Assembly (NCBI RefSeq): GCF_050908995.1
Contig: NC_135130.1
Span: forward strand, 7,433,001 to 7,497,000
Length of the DNA: 64,000 nucleotides
Direction of reading: 5' to 3'
Source: Andrena cerasifolii
Lineage: Eukaryota; Arthropoda; Insecta; Hymenoptera; Andrenidae
The notes below the pieces were generated by a model. It was not told where the DNA came from. It was given only the letters and a program-made list of their open reading frames with translations, and made no database searches. The position numbers were made by a program, and so were the translations under genes. Positions 34,985 to 48,700 of the stretch are shown piece after piece (positions within the stretch are counted from its first letter, which is position 1; each line of letters starts with the position of its first letter).

Positions 34985-36955
34985 TTCAAGTAATCTTCCT
35001 CTGCTTTCAAACGTTGCTAACAGCATTTCATAAACTCTCTTCTGGTTACATTCCTCTCATTCCGCAATCACTGTATCAAAAACTTCGTCAAACATACCTA
35101 CGCGAAGTATCCTTAATTAAAACACAAGATTAATCAATTAAACCATCCAGGCCTCTTAAAAACAGTTAGCCGTAGCACTAATGTAAAATACAAATCGTAG
35201 AATCGTGTTGACACGCGCGAGGAATGCCGATGCAAATCGGCAGAAGTTGAGCGCTGACCGCTGACGGACACAAGTGGAATTCACGCGCAGTAGATCCAGA
35301 CGTGCCCCGTCAGACATCTGTCCGTCTCCAGAAATCATTAGCGCTGGCCTGGAACGCGATACCTGGCACCAGCTCCTGCTCTATTCCCCCGCTGGATATC
35401 GCGTAGCTCCTTGTAACATTCATCTCGCTTTTCCTCGGGGAAATAAATCCAATCTCCCTGGATCCGCTCGTATCAGTGCATCCGCCGGCGCGTCGATGCA
35501 ACTGTTCAGCGGACCATCTGCCGTTGCAATTAGACGGCAGCACGCGAATCGTAAAAAAAAAGTTACAGCAAGGTGTGCTGCTTTCCACCTGTTTCTCACC
35601 TTTTTCCCTCCCCTTCCCGTCCCACGATTCCTTTCTTACGCCGTCCCATTTCCCGTCGTTTTCCACGGCCGGCTCTTTGTCGCGCGCCCCAAAGTCTCGC
35701 TCTTCTGTCGCTTTCTGGCATTTAAATTCCCTCGAGCGTGACGCGCATCGGGAAAAAGCGGCGTGGGTATGGCGTCACTTATTAAACACGAAGAAATGGG
35801 TTTCTATTCAGGAGAATGAAAATTAGAGGGAATGAACGCGGCTAGTCTCGAGCACTAAACTGCTGTCTGTTTCCAGACAAAGGTTCTTATTTGCTGGGCG
35901 AGGAATTTCTGGGAGTGTGGATTTTGGAAACTGAAAGGTGCAGGTGTTCTAACTTGGTGTATAAAAGTGGCGTCTACGTTGAAGCTTCGCGTTATGCGTT
36001 CCCTTTTCCAGGCAAGAACGATACTTTGGATTCTACTCTTTTGAAAAATTTTGCGCAGCCTGTGCCACGTGCTTGATACATAGGTGTACAAAGGAAACTC
36101 GTGAAATCCCCCCGGTAGTTGGCCCGATGCGCAGGGAAAAGGGGCAGGCTCGATCGGAGAGGAAAGGTGCGCATAAAAGCGTCGCGGGGCGATATTGGCA
36201 CATGCCACGACTTGTCGCGACACTTGTAAAGCACACCTTGCGGCCCTTGGCCAATGAAACGACGTGTTCTTCCACGGCGTGGCCTACCTTAGAGTAGCCA
36301 CACGACAGGTGTTCCCCGTTCCTGCCAGCAGGTTTCCGTTCTGTTGGAAACGGGACGAAAGGATCGGCTGAAAGGCGGTCAGCGGGAAGATCGGAAGTGA
36401 ATCGACCCCTTCGGCAGAAAATTAATCTGTGGGGTTTATCGTGTTTCGACTCGAGCGATGTCTGCTGCAGGAGGATTTCTGGGGAAGTACTGTGATGGAT
36501 TATTCAGTGATAGGTTCCTTTTTGCTGGATTAGAATGTTCAGTCGATTGTTAGTAGTGTTGGCTTATTGGTGGTTGGTTACTTGATGTGAGAGAGGTAGC
36601 GATAACATTTTATGAACATGTTGATGTTGGTGGAGAGTTTGATGTTAAATTTAACCAAATTTTCTGAGTAATATTCGCCACACGTAGCTCGTTTCCTTTC
36701 ACCAATTTATCGGTGGCTCCCTGGATATGGGCTGCAGTTGGCTCGGCCCACGGCAGGTGCATAATTTTCACTGTAAAGTATTCAACCATATCACGTGGAA
36801 AGACAAAGTGGAGAGGAAGTCTCTTCAGACTGTGGTACCCTAGGACTTTGGTAGTCTTAGCGATCAGGGTATTGGGATTTTGGTACTTCTGGCACTCGAT
36901 TTTCTGAGACCTTGGTACTTTTACAGGTTCGTAGTCTGAAGCTTTGACACTCTCA
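34985..36955. other. Intronic, no gene seen
   Basis: About 2 kb of intron 2. Several overlapping frames of 60-155 codons lie on both strands around 35274-36300, none resembling a known family or showing splice continuity. They are treated as chance frames in GC-richer DNA. Confidence 0.5.
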
Positions 36956-36959
36956 AGTT

Positions 36960-37737
36960 TTTGTGTTTTTCAGATCTGGAATTATTAATCTTTCTTATTC
37001 CCAAGCTCTGGAATTCTCAAAGTTCTGGAAATCTCAAGTTCTGGAATTCTCAAGTTCTGGAATTCTCAAGTTCTGGAATTCTCAAGTTCTGGAATTCTCA
37101 AACTCTGGAATTCTCAAGCTCTGGGATTATCAATCTTCCCTATTTCCAAACTCTGGAATACCCAAACTCTGGAATTCTCAAGCTCTGGATTCTCAAGCTC
37201 TGGATTCTCAAGCTCTGGATTCTCAAGCTCTGGATTCTCAAGCTCTGGATTCTCAAGCTCTGGAATTCTCAGGCTCTGGAATTCTCAAGTTCTGGAATTC
37301 TCAAACTCTGGAATTCTCAAGCTCTGGGATTATCAATCTTCCCTATTCCCAAACTCTGGAATTCCCAAGCGCTAGAATTCTCAAGCTCTGAAATTCTCAA
37401 GCTCTGGAATTCTCAAGCTTTGGTATTCTCAAGTTTTGGGATTCTCAAGCTCTGGAATTCTCATGCTCTGGGATTATTATTCTTCCCTATTCCTCAGCTC
37501 TGGAATTCTCAAGCTTAGGTATCGCCAAGCTCTGGAATTCTCAAGCTTTGGAATTCTCAAGCTCAGGTATCGCCAAGCTCTGGAATTCTCAAGCTTTGGA
37601 ATTCTCAAGCTCAGGTATCGCCAAGCTCTGGAATTCTCAAGCTTTGGAATTCTCAAGCTCAGGTATTGCTAAGCTCAGGTATTGCTAAGCTCTGGAATTC
37701 TCAAGCTCAGGTATTGCCAAGCTCTGGTATTCCTAAA
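36960..37737. repeat. 15/16-bp minisatellite with higher-order units
   Basis: Built on tctggaattctcaagc (16 bp) with 15-bp variants (tctggattctcaagc, a pure run at about 37187-37260). Longer composite blocks include gattatcaatcttccctatt, which recurs at about 37126 and 37328, and a 48-bp unit (caggtatcgcc plus two 16-mers) repeated from about 37513 to 37672. This nested structure shows successive rounds of expansion. Open frames across it on the + strand are periodic artefacts. Confidence 0.92.
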
Positions 37738-39589
37738 ATTCTACATTTCCCGCTTTGGTATCTTTAATCCCAAAACACCTTGTTCCCTCAACTTCACTCC
37801 CTTCCAACCACCCAATTCCCCAATACATATCTTCGCCAATTTCGACATGATCAAACGCCCAGCCTTACCTCCAAAAAAGGTCGCTCCAATCAGCAATTAC
37901 AAATCAATGGCCCTATCCCACAGAATCCCCAATTTTTTGCCCACGAAGTAACCCATATTACAAATGCCGTTCCACGCTAAGTACTCTAGCCGGTATATCC
38001 ACTTCGCGTCTCTCAAGCTAGAACTTTCTCTGGTCCGTTAGAACCGTCTCCAAGGCCCCCCAAAAAACCTCCAATACCCGGGGCCGACGTTTTTTTTTTA
38101 TCGCCACGTGAAAAGGAAAGAGAAAGAACGTCTCGAGAAAGGTGGAAAGAGAAAACTCAAACACAATAGGAACGCGTGTTCCTCGAGCAGGCTCTCCTCT
38201 TGGTTGTTGCTCTTGATCCAGGCCCGTTTGCCTATTGTTCGAGGCGTCACGGAGTCGATTTTGTCGGCTCGTAGCCGACTATTAGAAATAGTTTCGCCGT
38301 GAAGAGGTCGGCGGGGGCGGTGACCAGCTCGAGGCCGTGTAAACTCGCTTTTCTGCCTCGAACATGGCCGAGCAAGCGTACACTTCATCCGTTGCCTTCG
38401 ACAGAAATTCAACCGTGACACGTAGGTCGGCGATGAGGCTTCCATTTATCTCTTTTTCCCAAAAAGCACTTGATCGTCGGGCCTGCTGATTTCGTGAGTG
38501 CTTCCAGAGGAATTCGAAGCAGGGGCAGACGCAAAATTGAGGATGGGGGTTGAAGTAGAGCGCGGAGGGAGCGGGGGCAAAAAGCTGAATTTCTTTTGGC
38601 CACAGTTGAAATTGTAGATCCATGAAACGCGGAAACTGATGGCGGTGCGAGGAATGTTTAAATGAAAGCTCCTCGTAGGTTAAGATTTTAGAATGCGGAG
38701 GGGACTGTTTTCAAATGAAAAAATGGCACAACAAGAAGTTTTCGCGAACATGCATAGGAATTAGAATTGCGAAGGTTATGCAAAATGAGGACAAAAAGTG
38801 AGGAAATTTTGGTTGAAATTGAACAGTTATTGGTGTCAGCTTGGTTCGGATTGGAATTGAAAGAATGGTTCAAGTTAGGGAGAAAATCGGCAGAATCCAG
38901 CGTAGAAGTAAAGGAATACGTAGCGTGTGAATACAATGTCCAAGAAAATCGTCGTGCAGTAGTCAGACAGCGTTACATAAAGATGAGGGAAACGGTAAAT
39001 CGGTATACTGTCGTCTTCCATTTGAATACATTCGCTGGAACAATATACCAGGCATTTACAGCGTCAACTTTGAATGTTAATAGCATATTTACGCCGCCCT
39101 ATATAAGCATCTGCGTACAATTGCTTGTGTACAGTGATCGTTCATTGTCATACGGCCCACATCACCCTTTCGAGCTTAACTGCAACCAGCTACTGGAACA
39201 AGTTGGAAATCGTAAATAGCTGACGAAACAGCGTGTTCGAAGATTTGAATTTACGAGGCGTTGAACTTGGTGGGGACGGAGCTGCAAGCTCGCGCGAAGG
39301 TCGATGACATTCACGCCAAAAATCCGATGGCTTCCCCCGCGCTTCCTTAATAATCGCGTTCAGTGACTGGCATTTAAACGCCTCCTCAGCTTTCTAACGT
39401 CCATTTAAACTCGTCGATGTCGACATTCCACGGGCGTACGTATCGATAGTGGAATGACTCGACCGAAAGCCGATCACGTACGTTTCGCTCGAAAACGAAA
39501 AAAAGCAAAGGGGCGTGACTCTCGCGGGGGGGAGGCGATCTCACGGTGACAGGTGAGCATGAGCGCCGATTAATCTGTTAGTACAGGAT
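37738..39589. other. Intronic, no gene seen
   Basis: About 1.85 kb between two tandem arrays. The longest frame (150 codons at 38767-39219) has no recognisable motif, and no promoter or splice evidence was seen. Confidence 0.5.
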
Positions 39590-40085
39590 GACGTGTTAAC
39601 TCGTCGTGTTGAAATTTGCACAAATTAAGTGCGACGAGTTAATTCGTCATGTAGAAGCTCACGCACATTGAGTGCGACGAGTTAACTCGTCATGTAGATG
39701 CTCACACAAATTGAGTGCGACGAGTTAACTCGTCATGTAGATGCTCACACAAATTGAGCGCGACGAGTTAACTCGTCATGCTAGTATTTGCGCAAATTGA
39801 GTATGACGAGTTAACTCGTCGTGCTGAAATTTGCACAAATTGAGTGCGACGAGTTAAGTCGTCAGGTTTAAATTCGCACAGGTTGAGTATGACGAGTCAA
39901 CTCGTCAGGTTGAAATTTGCACAAATTGAGTGCGACGAGTTAAGTCGTCAGGTTAAAATTTGCACAGGTTGAGTATGACGAGTTAACTCGTCATGTTGAG
40001 ATCTGCACAAATCGCGTATGACGAGTTAACTCGTCACGTGTAAGCTCACAGAAGTTGAGTACGACGAGTTAACTCGTCATGTAGA
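39590..40085. repeat. 43-bp satellite, 12 palindrome-bearing units
   Basis: Twelve units at an exact 43-bp spacing: motif starts at 39590, 39633, 39676, 39719, 39762, 39805, 39848, 39891, 39934, 39977, 40020 and 40063. Each centres on GACGAGTTAACTCGTC, a perfect 16-bp palindrome in about half of the units and changed at one or two positions in the others. Several have flanking T/A that extend it to 18 bp. The linker (tgtagatgctcacacaaattgagtg type) varies more than the palindrome. There are no unique spacers, so it is not a CRISPR array. Confidence 0.95.
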
Positions 40086-43000
40086 ATTTAGTTATTTTGA
40101 GACGATGGAGTGCATCAGCTATTTTTGAAATATGCATTCAGAGTATACTTTTGAAAAAAAAGATGTCTCGCCGAACAATTTCATTTGCGTAATGTTCACG
40201 TGCGTTAAAATTGTGTCCCTTTCTGCGAGCGTTTCGTGAAAACCATTGAGAATGACAGCGAAAATAATCGGTTCCAGAGCGGCTGTGTTAATATTTCGTA
40301 ACCCATTGTGCCTTGCAGGAAATATTTAACTTGTTTGCTTCTTCTTTTCTTTAACCCTGAGATGACTATTGTCAGAGTTTAACTTCTGAGGTCGCTTGAA
40401 ATCTGTGATGAAAGCGAGTTTCGTCAGATTTGAATTAAGGAATACAAACTTGCAGCATACATAAAACACTGATGCCTGTGAAAAATATTCCTGCTTACGA
40501 CACGTAGCAATCTTTGCGGAGTCCGGTGTTATTCTCCATGGATACATCGCGAGCTAATATTATCAAGAATTAAATCAGACTAAGTGTATCTTTGAAATGA
40601 GAAAATCATTCTCAATGAAACGCGACGGTTTAGCCACCGGTCACGGTTCCAAAATAGGGTCCACCAATAAAATTGCAAATCCGGCAGCGAGTAGGTTCCT
40701 CGAAATGGAGTACAAACTTCCGGTTTGCACAGGCTATCATGCCACATCAGAATTTGTCGTAGAGACGTGCTCTGTATATAAGCTCGATCGAATGCGCCTT
40801 AACCCCTTGATATTTGATCTTCATAAACCGGATGTTCGTAAATATTGATCAAGCCAAGGCCAGATAGGCCGACGGAGGAATTGGCTTTCTAACTCCTAAA
40901 AGCAACAGCCGGCCGATTCTTCTCGCTGGCCTCGAACACGGATGTGACGTATCGAAGTCGAACTCCACCACGTGCCGATACACTCTGCCTGTTCACAGAG
41001 ATCAAAACGAGTTCACTGCTCCTGAATCCACTTACAGCGAACATCACAAATTTCGGAAATACAGGATACTTAACAGGTGGTGCAACCGAAAGGGTATTTT
41101 TAAAAGATCACCCACTACACCCCGCACCCGATTAAACCTCAGAATTGATCAGCAAATCTGCCACAACCGCGAATAAAATGAATCCACGCGCGAAGAGAAG
41201 TGGAAATTATAGAATAACTTTCTTTCGGAGCAGGCCCTGTTGAAAAGGGTTAGCAACGGGCGTGGAAAGAAGCTGAGAATCGAAATCGAGGAGGACGTCG
41301 TAAAGTAAGCTGGAAACAGGAAACCGTCTATCCTAACGAAATACAAAATTCTCGGGCCCGAGAACCTAGGTCCCTAGCGACACACAAAGTGAATCTTAAT
41401 TACGCTTTTCCTGGATTCCAGTGTACGCGACCCTCGAGGACGCATAGCCATGCATCCTTGGGCGGCGTAAATGTAATTTTCGACATTGGGCATGCGGGCA
41501 CCCGTAGTCGGGCCCCGTTTCGCCGGTGCGTTAACATTTCTCTTAGAAGCAGCTTCCTCAAACGTTTCGCTTAATTACAGGCCACGAGCGAGCGTGTCCT
41601 GCTGGGCTGGTCAGCGAGCGTCCTCTTCCACGATCATTCGTAATCCTCAGCTTCAGTGGCGAGTGTTTTAAAGTCTACTCTGCATGCTGTACAGAAGCGT
41701 AGTTTATCAGCAGCTGGGTGAGATAACGGTCGGCGGAGAGTACATGTGGAAGGTCGAACAAAGAGGCCTCGACAACAGTTGTACTAATAGAACGGCGGAG
41801 CTTTGGGCAGATAGATCGGGCTGTTGTGTAAATCGGGGGGAAAATACGAGGGTGTTACGTGGAAGAGTTACGAAGGAAAGTTCTCACGAGGCCGAGGAAA
41901 ATTCTGACAAAGAGCAGACCACGTGCGGCTGCGTCGTGAAATCAGTAGTCTCTGCCAGTACCGCGTCAGACACGCACGATGAGATCACCGACGTTCTTCT
42001 CCCAAAGTGAACGTAGAAACAAGTCGGACAAGGTTGCAACGAGTTCTTTCAGAACTTCCACCATTCAATACTACTCTTCCACGCGGCTGCTCTTCTAGGA
42101 TGGGGAACTCGAGGGATTACTTGAAAATCAGAGTTTAATCTAAGCATCGGCGAATTGAACGCTGCTCGCACTAGAGTCCGATTTTTTTTTCATCTACCCT
42201 GGAAGCTCTATTAAAATAATCTACACGAGTTTCTGCAGGCCCTAAAAATTTCTCCAACCCGCAGGAATTAATTTCCACCTACGATAGAGATGGTTATACT
42301 ATAATTTTTCGAATATTCCGGTTTGAATGATGCATGAATTGTGACACAGTGGGGTGTAGAGGAAGTTGAAAGGAAAGCACGGGGATAAAGGGAGTCCGTT
42401 TGGGAGGGAGCGTTTTTCTCTGGGAATTAGAATTGCATATATTCTATTGGAAAGAAACGAGGAGGAGGTGAGCTTCGGAGACGCCTCGAATGTTTGAGGA
42501 TCGTTGGGGGACCTAATTAGCCCGTGTATAGCCGAGTCTGAATGGTAACGAATATCAGCGATATTTCTTCTGACTCGCGTGGAGAATTGGGGGATACGTT
42601 TCACGTTTCCGTGCATAAGCACATGTACAAATAGAAGACGGCATTCGAAGCAGATGTCCCGCACGATTCCTGGAAAGGAATCGACACAGCAGGACGATGC
42701 ATCTTTCTGTGTGCACACGTCGAAGGAACTACAGTGCTTCTTTTGAGCATCCTAAGCAAATACATAAATACTTTGTATCGACGAAGGGAGTTATATTTTA
42801 AATTCAAATTCTGTCGGGTGGGATACGATATCGAGGGTCCCGGAGGAGTTCAAGGTGGCGTATTGATATAAAATAAAATGAAATATAATTCGCGGATGTT
42901 AAAGTACCTAAATCTGATCGAAAGTTGTCCCTAAATTTAGGCACTTCCATGGGAGCTGAGTCCCTTTCCCACGTTCCAACGTCCATAAAAAAGAACGCCC

Positions 43001-45165
43001 AAGGAATCTCCGAGGTCCCTCAAGAAAACTCCCATCCACATCGATTCCACGAACAAACCCCTCGATTCACCAATATAAATCGGAAGCGTACCCCATTAAG
43101 AAACTCCCCCGAAGATCACCCAAAAATCCTCCCAATAAACCCACCCTCAGAAAGTCCTAAAATGGTACCGAAAGTCACGAAAGTAACAACGAAGGAAACG
43201 TCCTCCCCCAAAAGCGGAATCCCTGAAAGTTTCCACCGCTTCGCGTCCATATTTCACCGAACGTTCGTGCCGATAGAGGCGGCAGTACCTCGGCGAGAGG
43301 GGGCTGGTGGTTCCGGTGCAGGAGCGGTACAAGAAAGAAAGGGGGTCCCTTGCGTTGCGCGAAAGGACCCGACGTATTCTCCCTGTAATCGGAGCAGATG
43401 CGTCCTGCAGAAGAGAGAGACGGTTCCTGGAAGTGGCGTTGGCCACGGTGGCGCGCACTAGTGGCGCAGCCATAGATGGCTACTAGAAGGACCAGCAAAA
43501 CGACCCCTCGAGCTTCTCGCCGCGTTTCGACTCCCGGCCGCGGTCGGCCCTCTCTGTCTCTCCTCCTCTCCCGACCCCGTTGGCAAGGGCCCTCCCTTTC
43601 CCCGGGAATGCCTCGCGTCCATGGAGGGCAAGGAATGCGCTGGACGGTGATTCTGCTTTTTGTTGCCAGTTACGCGGGTAGAGGGAGAGAGAGAGAGGGG
43701 CCGGGACGAAGGGTGGAGGAAGAAGAGGGAGCTCCTCCTGGCCTTTGTACTTTATTTTTGGTCGGAATGGTAAACACCTTGCTCACAGGCGCCGCCCTTC
43801 GATCCTGCATCATTCTCTCTTCCCTCTTTCCTCGTCGAGCACGGGCCCAGGCTTCCATTCCCGTCGGCTCGTTTTCTCTCTACCTTTTCTTCTCACTTTC
43901 TCCTGCCCTCTCTGCCTTCGCCCGCTTCCTTGGGGCCCGCCGTGCAACGGGTGTCCCGAGTGTCTCGGGCGGGAGCCGGGCTCGGGCGACGGTGCTGCCA
44001 CCTGTCGAGCGCGCGGCTCCTTTCCCGTGAAGCTCTGCGCGCGCCAGGCGGGTCCGAGGCATTCGGGGGCTCCGCAGGCGCGAGCGGATAACACGGATGG
44101 AAGTTTCCTTTGGAGAGGAAGCCACTGGGCGACTGCGAGCGCAACTCCGAAGCATTCGTTCTGGACATTCGTTCTCGATTCTCAGATAACGAGTATAATA
44201 CATTTATAATAAGCTGCGTATATAATACGGGGCACATCGTAGCACAGGAAACAGATTAGATAACGGAGTGTAGGTTATACAGGGTATACCATGTACCCGC
44301 GAGGCTTCCAAAATACGATTCTCTGGAGGAGTACTTAGAATTTTATTCCTCACCGTCCAACCACCCTGCACTGCAATTTGTTAGGCACCCTGTATTTTCT
44401 GTTCACAATTTACTGTACACTCGGTGCGCCCACTGTGGTATACGCATAGGAATCGTGTTAGAAGCTCCAGTTAAGTTGGTGTTTAAATTCTTTTTAAGGA
44501 AACAGTCCCACGAGCAGTGGCTGTTCTTCGTGGCACACCTTGTATAGCTCGGCTTCTACCTTTTCGTTGCAGGCCACCTTCCTATCGATTCCTCATTGCG
44601 AACCAGATAAATCGGACCCCCGTTTCTCGGAACCGGCCAGGTAATGGCAGGGACTTAACCCTCCGCGTTTCTCTCCTCTCGAGGAAAGCTATTGTCCGTT
44701 AGTTCTGTTGGCCGTTTTTCGGCGATGGGTTCCCCAGGGTCTGTCTAGAATTCGGGGCCGGTCTCGTTGGCGAAAATTGATCGCGGCGAGCCTCGGCAGG
44801 CCGGCGCGGCGGCACCTTCTCTCTGTCGGCTCCTCGCGTGACGTAACCCCCGATTCTAATTTAATTTCGTATTCTCACGTGGCGATAGAAGCGGCGAAAT
44901 AACGAACGCCTCGAATTCCTCGGCGAGCGTCAACGTGAACAAAAAAAAAAATAGGGAAGGAGATTTGTGAACGTGTTGGACAGCGGACGGACGCCGACAA
45001 ATAATGGAGACGTCGCTCTAAAGTTGCCGATTAATGGGAGGCGATTGGTGAATGGTTGGGAAATTGTTTAATGACGGAAGAATTGTGGTAAATGATTGGG
45101 AAATTGGGACAAAGCAGTACTTCACCGAAAAAATGGGAAGTAAGTGTAATATTAAGGGAAAAATA
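40086..45165. other. Intronic, CpG-rich in part, no gene seen
   Basis: About 5 kb. 43250-44120 is CpG- and GC-rich with long overlapping frames on both strands, the pattern of compositional openness and not of a coding exon. A 113-bp segment at 44280-44392 starts CAGGG and ends CACCCTG beside TA, perhaps a degraded CAGGGTG-type MITE. A lone TTTAACCCTGAGATGAC terminus near 40350 has no partner. Confidence 0.5.
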
Positions 45166-45169
45166 TTAA

Positions 45170-45708
45170 CCTTTAGAGGACCGGTTTTTTTTCTCGCAAA
45201 AATAGACTTTTTCAGTTTCCAAAATTTTTGCACTGAGTCCCAAAAGGGGCTTTGCCGGTCCACAACGGTGATCAAATTTTTAACATTTTTTAATTTTTAA
45301 AATACAGTGTGTCTGGGGGTTTTTGATACTGCTGATCGCGAATCTGTAGTTGGAATATAAAAATATTTGACCTACATAGCAGCCTTACTGACCAAAACGT
45401 ATGAACGCGTACCAAAATTCAGAGAACTTTCTTTTAGCGTTACCCAGAGCTACCGACGTAGACATAGAAAGTTCTTGTGTCATCTTTTCTTTTTTCTTCC
45501 CTTTTTCCATGTTTTTATTTTTTATTTTCGGTATATTGGTGTTGTTTCAGGAATTATTTTATTTTGTCATATTTTCTGTGTTCTTTTGAACAGTACGAAT
45601 TTATAGTTGAACATCGAGCACTAACACACACATACGTATTTATGCTTTAAATCATTTTTAAATAGTGTGCTTGCTCAAAGCCCCAAAAGAGGCTTTCCCC
45701 TAAAAATG
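45170..45708. mobile_element. Possible diverged TTAA-flanked MITE
   Basis: TTAA at 45166-45169 and at 45709-45712 bracket 539 bp. The left end is CCTTTAGAGGACCGG and the right end, inverted, is CATTTTTAGGGGAAAGCC. Near each end lies a related word, cccaaaaggggctttgcc on the left and ccccaaaagaggctttcccc on the right. Terminal match is poor, so this is tentative. Confidence 0.35.
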
Positions 45709-45712
45709 TTAA

Positions 45713-48700
45713 ACGATTAGAAGATTAATAAACAGAGGATTATAATTTCCAAATTATTGGAATAGTAGAAGGCAGCAGAGTACACTCAGAAATTAAAAAA
45801 AAATTATAAATGATCGTTTGGATAATTTAAAACGGTTCACTAATTCAAATTTCATATTTATATTATAACTTTCATTCAAGCCCTTCTCCTTTCGTCTTTC
45901 CCAGTGATTCCACTCCCCCGCATTTGCGTCTAAAAATTTCATCTTTCCCGCGCGTGGAAAAGCTGCAACATCGAGCCATATGGGTCCACCGTAATTACAA
46001 CTAATAACCATAATTATTATGGCTTCCACTATCACCACATATTATCCGATTTCGCACGATGCCTTATCTTCTCGAAGCAGCATATGTCGGTGTAACTTAC
46101 CCCGTGTTTCCGTGGATTCATGTGTCAGGAATGCGAGTTCCGACGTGCAAAATACTATTTCCCAGGGTCTAGTTAACTGTGGGTCGATGAAAAATACGTG
46201 GCTCCCAGAAAATGTTCGCATAGCCTTTTAGGGTCGAAAAATTCCAAGAGCTCCAATGTAAGTGCAGCTTTCCAGTCGAAGGAACTACTATATACGATTT
46301 AATAAATTTACAATTAAAATTTGGAGCTTTCAATTTCATAGTGGGGAGCTTTCAGTGTCCAAGTAAATTTGCTGCGGTGCCATTTATATTTCTCAATATT
46401 TAATTAATCCTAATAAAGAAAAATGTGAAAATCGGAGATGGTAGAATTTTAGTCCGAGCCTGACTAAAGGTTACCATTACTACTTACCATTCAGAACGTC
46501 GGGAGTGACGATGTAATTGTAATCAGCGACGAGCCATTTACGGCGCACATTCGAGTCAAACTGAACTCAGCTGGAAGCTGAACTTCAGTCAATAACCGGG
46601 CACGCAGAAACGGGTACCGATACTGGTAAAGCTGCTGATAAAGGGGTGATTGCTCAATAGGTCGATACAGTAAACGGTGACCGTTATTTTCAAGGCCCGT
46701 TACCTTGAGCAGCTTTTCTTTTCAAGCAGCTTCGATCGCCTTGGGTACCACGCGCTCGATAGTGCGATATCAATCTTAATTTTCATCGTCGTTGGGAGTA
46801 ACAATATTAACTGCTCGAGTAGCTAGGCACCTAGAATCGAGACGCAGAGCGCAAATGTCCACTAAATTTGTAATTAATTTCTCTGCTTCTTCCACTCTTC
46901 CTTACTTTGCTCCAGTCCAGGGAAGCAATTGCGTCATAACTGCTCGTTGGAATTTGGGTCGACCAAGAATCATATCTTATCGATTAACTTTGTGAATTTG
47001 TCGTTGCACGATCCGTTCAGTTTAAATTAAACCGGCACTGCAAATGAAGGAACCAACACTGCAGTTAGTTCCACTAGAATTCTCCACTTGTTATTTAATC
47101 TTCCATATATGCTGGGGCTATAATAAATTATATCGAGTTTGACCAGCATTGCCGAACGCTCTTATTGAACGCGGGCGGTGGTTATTTGTTTCGTGCGATG
47201 CAATGGCGATAAGGATACGGAGTACGGTATCGAGTACTGCCAGACGAGACCGCAGAGGGTTAAATTGCACGTGGATCACGCATACACACGGTTTACGTCA
47301 CTCGTGCGTGGGCACGCGTGTATGTACGTCTCTACGCACGGTACGCCGACACACGGTACATACTACTGGCAACACCATGAATACCCAGTGTCGTATCGCG
47401 TCGCCCCCGTCGCCCATTTCTCTTCGCGAGATATTAATAATATTCTGTTAATTTAAAATTGAACCAGTTTCGTTTCAACTTAATTAACACAGAATAGGAA
47501 AAATTCTGATATACTGGCTTCACACTCAACAATTCATTTAATTCTATAACTCAGGGACTTAAGGTGGCATGTTCGTCAAGGTAGCAATGGTTCATTTAAA
47601 TAAATAAAATCGTTTATCTTTGTTTTATAATTTTAGCGAATACTTTGCTACAAAAAGTAATTACAATTGGGAATAAGTGAGAAGCTGATAAGGTGGTAGT
47701 TTGTCTGGGGGGATTTTTCGAAGAGTCAAGGTGTCAGAATTTAGGAAATTTCAGATTAACCATCGTACATTCGGTTCTGAAAGAGTAGCGTGTCTTCGAT
47801 GGTTACTTTTCTCGAATAACCGTCTCCGCTCCATTGTCACAGTTGTGTATACCTGTGAACCAGACGGGGTGTAGTATCGCAGGGAAAACCAGCTCAGGAA
47901 TAACCCCATGGTCAGTTAGCGCTCTTTGTGTCTCGATATCGCATCGCGATACGAAGTTAACCGCCTCGATGCTAAAATTCAAACAGTTGACATACTGCGT
48001 GCGGGCACAGTGGATCACAGACTACCGACCATGCGAATCGAACGCCTATAGGCGGTCACCGCACGTGACTGCCTGATCGAGTACTTATCAGCTTCCACTA
48101 AATTCATTGATAAGTCCCTGAGTTCAACAAATCACTTCAGAAACTATTTGCGCCATTTATAACATTCGCGACAGCTTGCTCAGTACTCTGTATGCAACTT
48201 TAGACCGCGCTTGAAATTCGGATCACGTTCGAAAACTTTCAGCCATCCGTAGCAATTTTTCGCGCGCCTACCCTTAATCTTCCCCGCGCGGAATCCATTC
48301 ATTCCGGCCGCTGGAAATCAGCTTTTCTATTCTCATTTTGTCAACCGGTCCGAACCAGTCTGTGAATTTTTGAAACGGCTACGACGTCCTGGTCTTCCTG
48401 GTCCCCCTTTTTTTCCATCGATCGTTCCTTGAACTCTATTACTCGTCGTGACTGGTACTCGCCTTTGGGATCATAATGCTCGATGCATATTACATGCCTC
48501 CCCCCTTCAGCAGAGGCAGGAAAATACGTCTGCACGACAATTATCGATCGTTTAACGAACATTTTTGGGTACACCTCAAGGAGGACGAAATAAAATGTTA
48601 AAATTTGTTGAAAATCAGCTTTCGAATTTAGTAATACCGTGCCACAAATTCAGAGGTGTTTGGAAAATAGTGCAAGTTGCTCTGGTTAATGGAAATTTAT

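Noticed and set aside
36961..37518. 185- and 142-codon repetitive + strand frames
   Set aside because: Products of the 15/16-bp minisatellite; 48 bp is a multiple of three, so frames stay open by periodicity.
38767..39219. 150-codon + strand frame
   Set aside because: No similarity recognised, no splice or promoter context, length within chance for this composition.
44280..44392. CAGGG...CACCCTG segment beside TA
   Set aside because: Terminal match is only about 6-7 bp; similar lone ends (51296, 52530) show how common the word is.
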